Positions 63,650 to 64,000 of a stretch of 64,000 nucleotides of DNA are shown piece by piece. The notes below the pieces were generated by a model. The model did no database searches, was not told the origin of the DNA, and was given only the letters and a program-made list of their open reading frames with translations. The first letter of the stretch is position 1, and every line of letters begins with the position of its first letter. The translations under genes and the position numbers were made by a program. Where the stretch lies: contig NZ_AP023396.1 in assembly GCF_014466955.1 (NCBI RefSeq), positions 5,890,001 through 5,954,000 on the forward strand, read 5' to 3'. Origin of the DNA: Nocardia wallacei (lineage in GTDB: Bacteria > Actinomycetota > Actinomycetes > Mycobacteriales > Mycobacteriaceae).

Positions 63650-64000
63650 TCAGGCGCGGGCGAGCACCTTACGCTTCCACCAGGACCGACCGGCGGTAGC
63701 CCCACCGCGGATCGCCGCCGGTCGCCGCGCGGCGATCAACCGGTCGAACTCCGCGGCCCCGGCGGCCGGTTCGGCCAGCCGCCCGGAGTTGAAGTCATCC
63801 ACCAGCTGCCGGATGGTCTCCTGCGCGCAGGACTTGTTGGTGCCGATGAAACCGGTCGGACCGCGCTTGATCCAGCCGGTCACGTAGGTCGCGGGGAACA
63901 CCGCGCCGCCCGGCGCGTCCAGCACCCGGCCCTGCTCGTTCGGGATCACGTCGGCCCGCTCGTCGAACGGCAGCCCGGGCAATGCCACACCGCGGTAACC
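63650..64000 (-). CDS. fprA: Ferredoxin/adrenodoxin-type NADP reductase (partial, 5' end outside window)
   Basis: The last 116 residues of an FAD-dependent reductase are visible. They begin GYRGVALPGLPFDERADVIP and contain YVTGWIKRGPTGFIGTNKSC, the NADP/FAD-binding C-terminal signature of the adrenodoxin-reductase-like FprA family. It ends with a basic GRSWWKRKVLARA tail. The family moves electrons from NADPH to ferredoxin, which could serve SirA. The 5' part lies beyond 64000. Confidence 0.88.
   Translation of the reverse strand, partial: GYRGVALPGLPFDERADVIPNEQGRVLDAPGGAVFPATYVTGWIKRGPTGFIGTNKSCAQETIRQLVDDFNSGRLAEPAAGAAEFDRLIAARRPAAIRGGATAGRSWWKRKVLARA

Noticed and set aside
63354..63699. 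Two small ORFs on opposite strands upstream of the Hsp70-like gene
   Set aside because: Neither has a ribosome-binding site; the plus one crosses the terminator-like hairpin and the reductase gene end.

Overview
The window is high-GC actinobacterial DNA. Its gene order matches the dnaG-to-sulfite-reductase stretch of mycobacterial chromosomes: dnaG-dgt, glyS | smtB-zur, an Rv2360c-like gene-uppS, recO, amidase, era-cdd-like-corC-ybeY-phoH, rsmE-dnaJ-hrcA, hemW, sirA-cysH. Separate cysD and cysN genes, a small ESX accessory cluster, an Hsp70-like protein with a PGRS-like tail and many TetR/MarR/LysR regulators suggest a Nocardia-like member of Mycobacteriales. The assignment rests on recalled gene order and protein families, not on a database search.

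Layout. 1-1249 (minus): a two-gene unit in which a small helical protein and a downstream STAND NTPase, cut by the window edge, carry the same RHIM-like motif; it looks like an amyloid-signalling cell-death or defence pair. 1460-10752: accessory genes, including an AraC/VOC/UvrA-like operon, an L,D-transpeptidase, a TetR/methyltransferase pair and a divergent SDR with a dual operator. 10980-21393: dnaG-dgt, hydrolases, a LysR regulator and glyS. 21532-30815: zinc regulators smtB-zur, uppS, two TetR systems facing membrane proteins, a NYN RNase-like protein, a MarR regulator facing an inactivated erythromycin-esterase homologue, and recO. 30903-31987: decayed and hypothetical small genes. 32172-36402: amidase and a one-TM receptor-like protein with a periplasmic-binding-protein fold. 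36573-41171: the era/cdd-like/corC/ybeY block and phoH. 41329-44042: LysR/MFS pair, PIN-toxin remnant and a Pro-rich secreted peptide. 44076-48741: rsmE-dnaJ-hrcA, a small conserved gene and hemW. 48790-51955: DUF3558 lipoprotein, PE-like, PPE-like and EspG genes, with less extreme GC. 52610-58433: assimilatory sulfate reduction, preceded by a leaderless Cys-containing leader peptide. 58535-64000: a Cof-type phosphatase, an SDR, an Hsp70-like protein with Gly-rich repeats and the 3' end of a ferredoxin-NADP reductase.

How parts work together. CysDN activates sulfate to APS, CysH reduces APS to sulfite, and SirA reduces sulfite to sulfide using siroheme, whose ferrochelation is the likely job of the last gene. 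The truncated ferredoxin-NADP reductase is a plausible electron source. The short leader ORF probably lets cysteine supply tune the operon by attenuation. HrcA and DnaJ are heat-shock partners. SmtB and Zur handle zinc. Several divergent gene pairs have clear palindromic operators between them (9373-9427, 26149-26163, 28929-28972, 42246-42260).

Limits. Starts were chosen by reading frame, ribosome-binding sites and overlaps. Functions come from motif recognition only. No tRNA, rRNA, CRISPR array or intact insertion sequence was seen.
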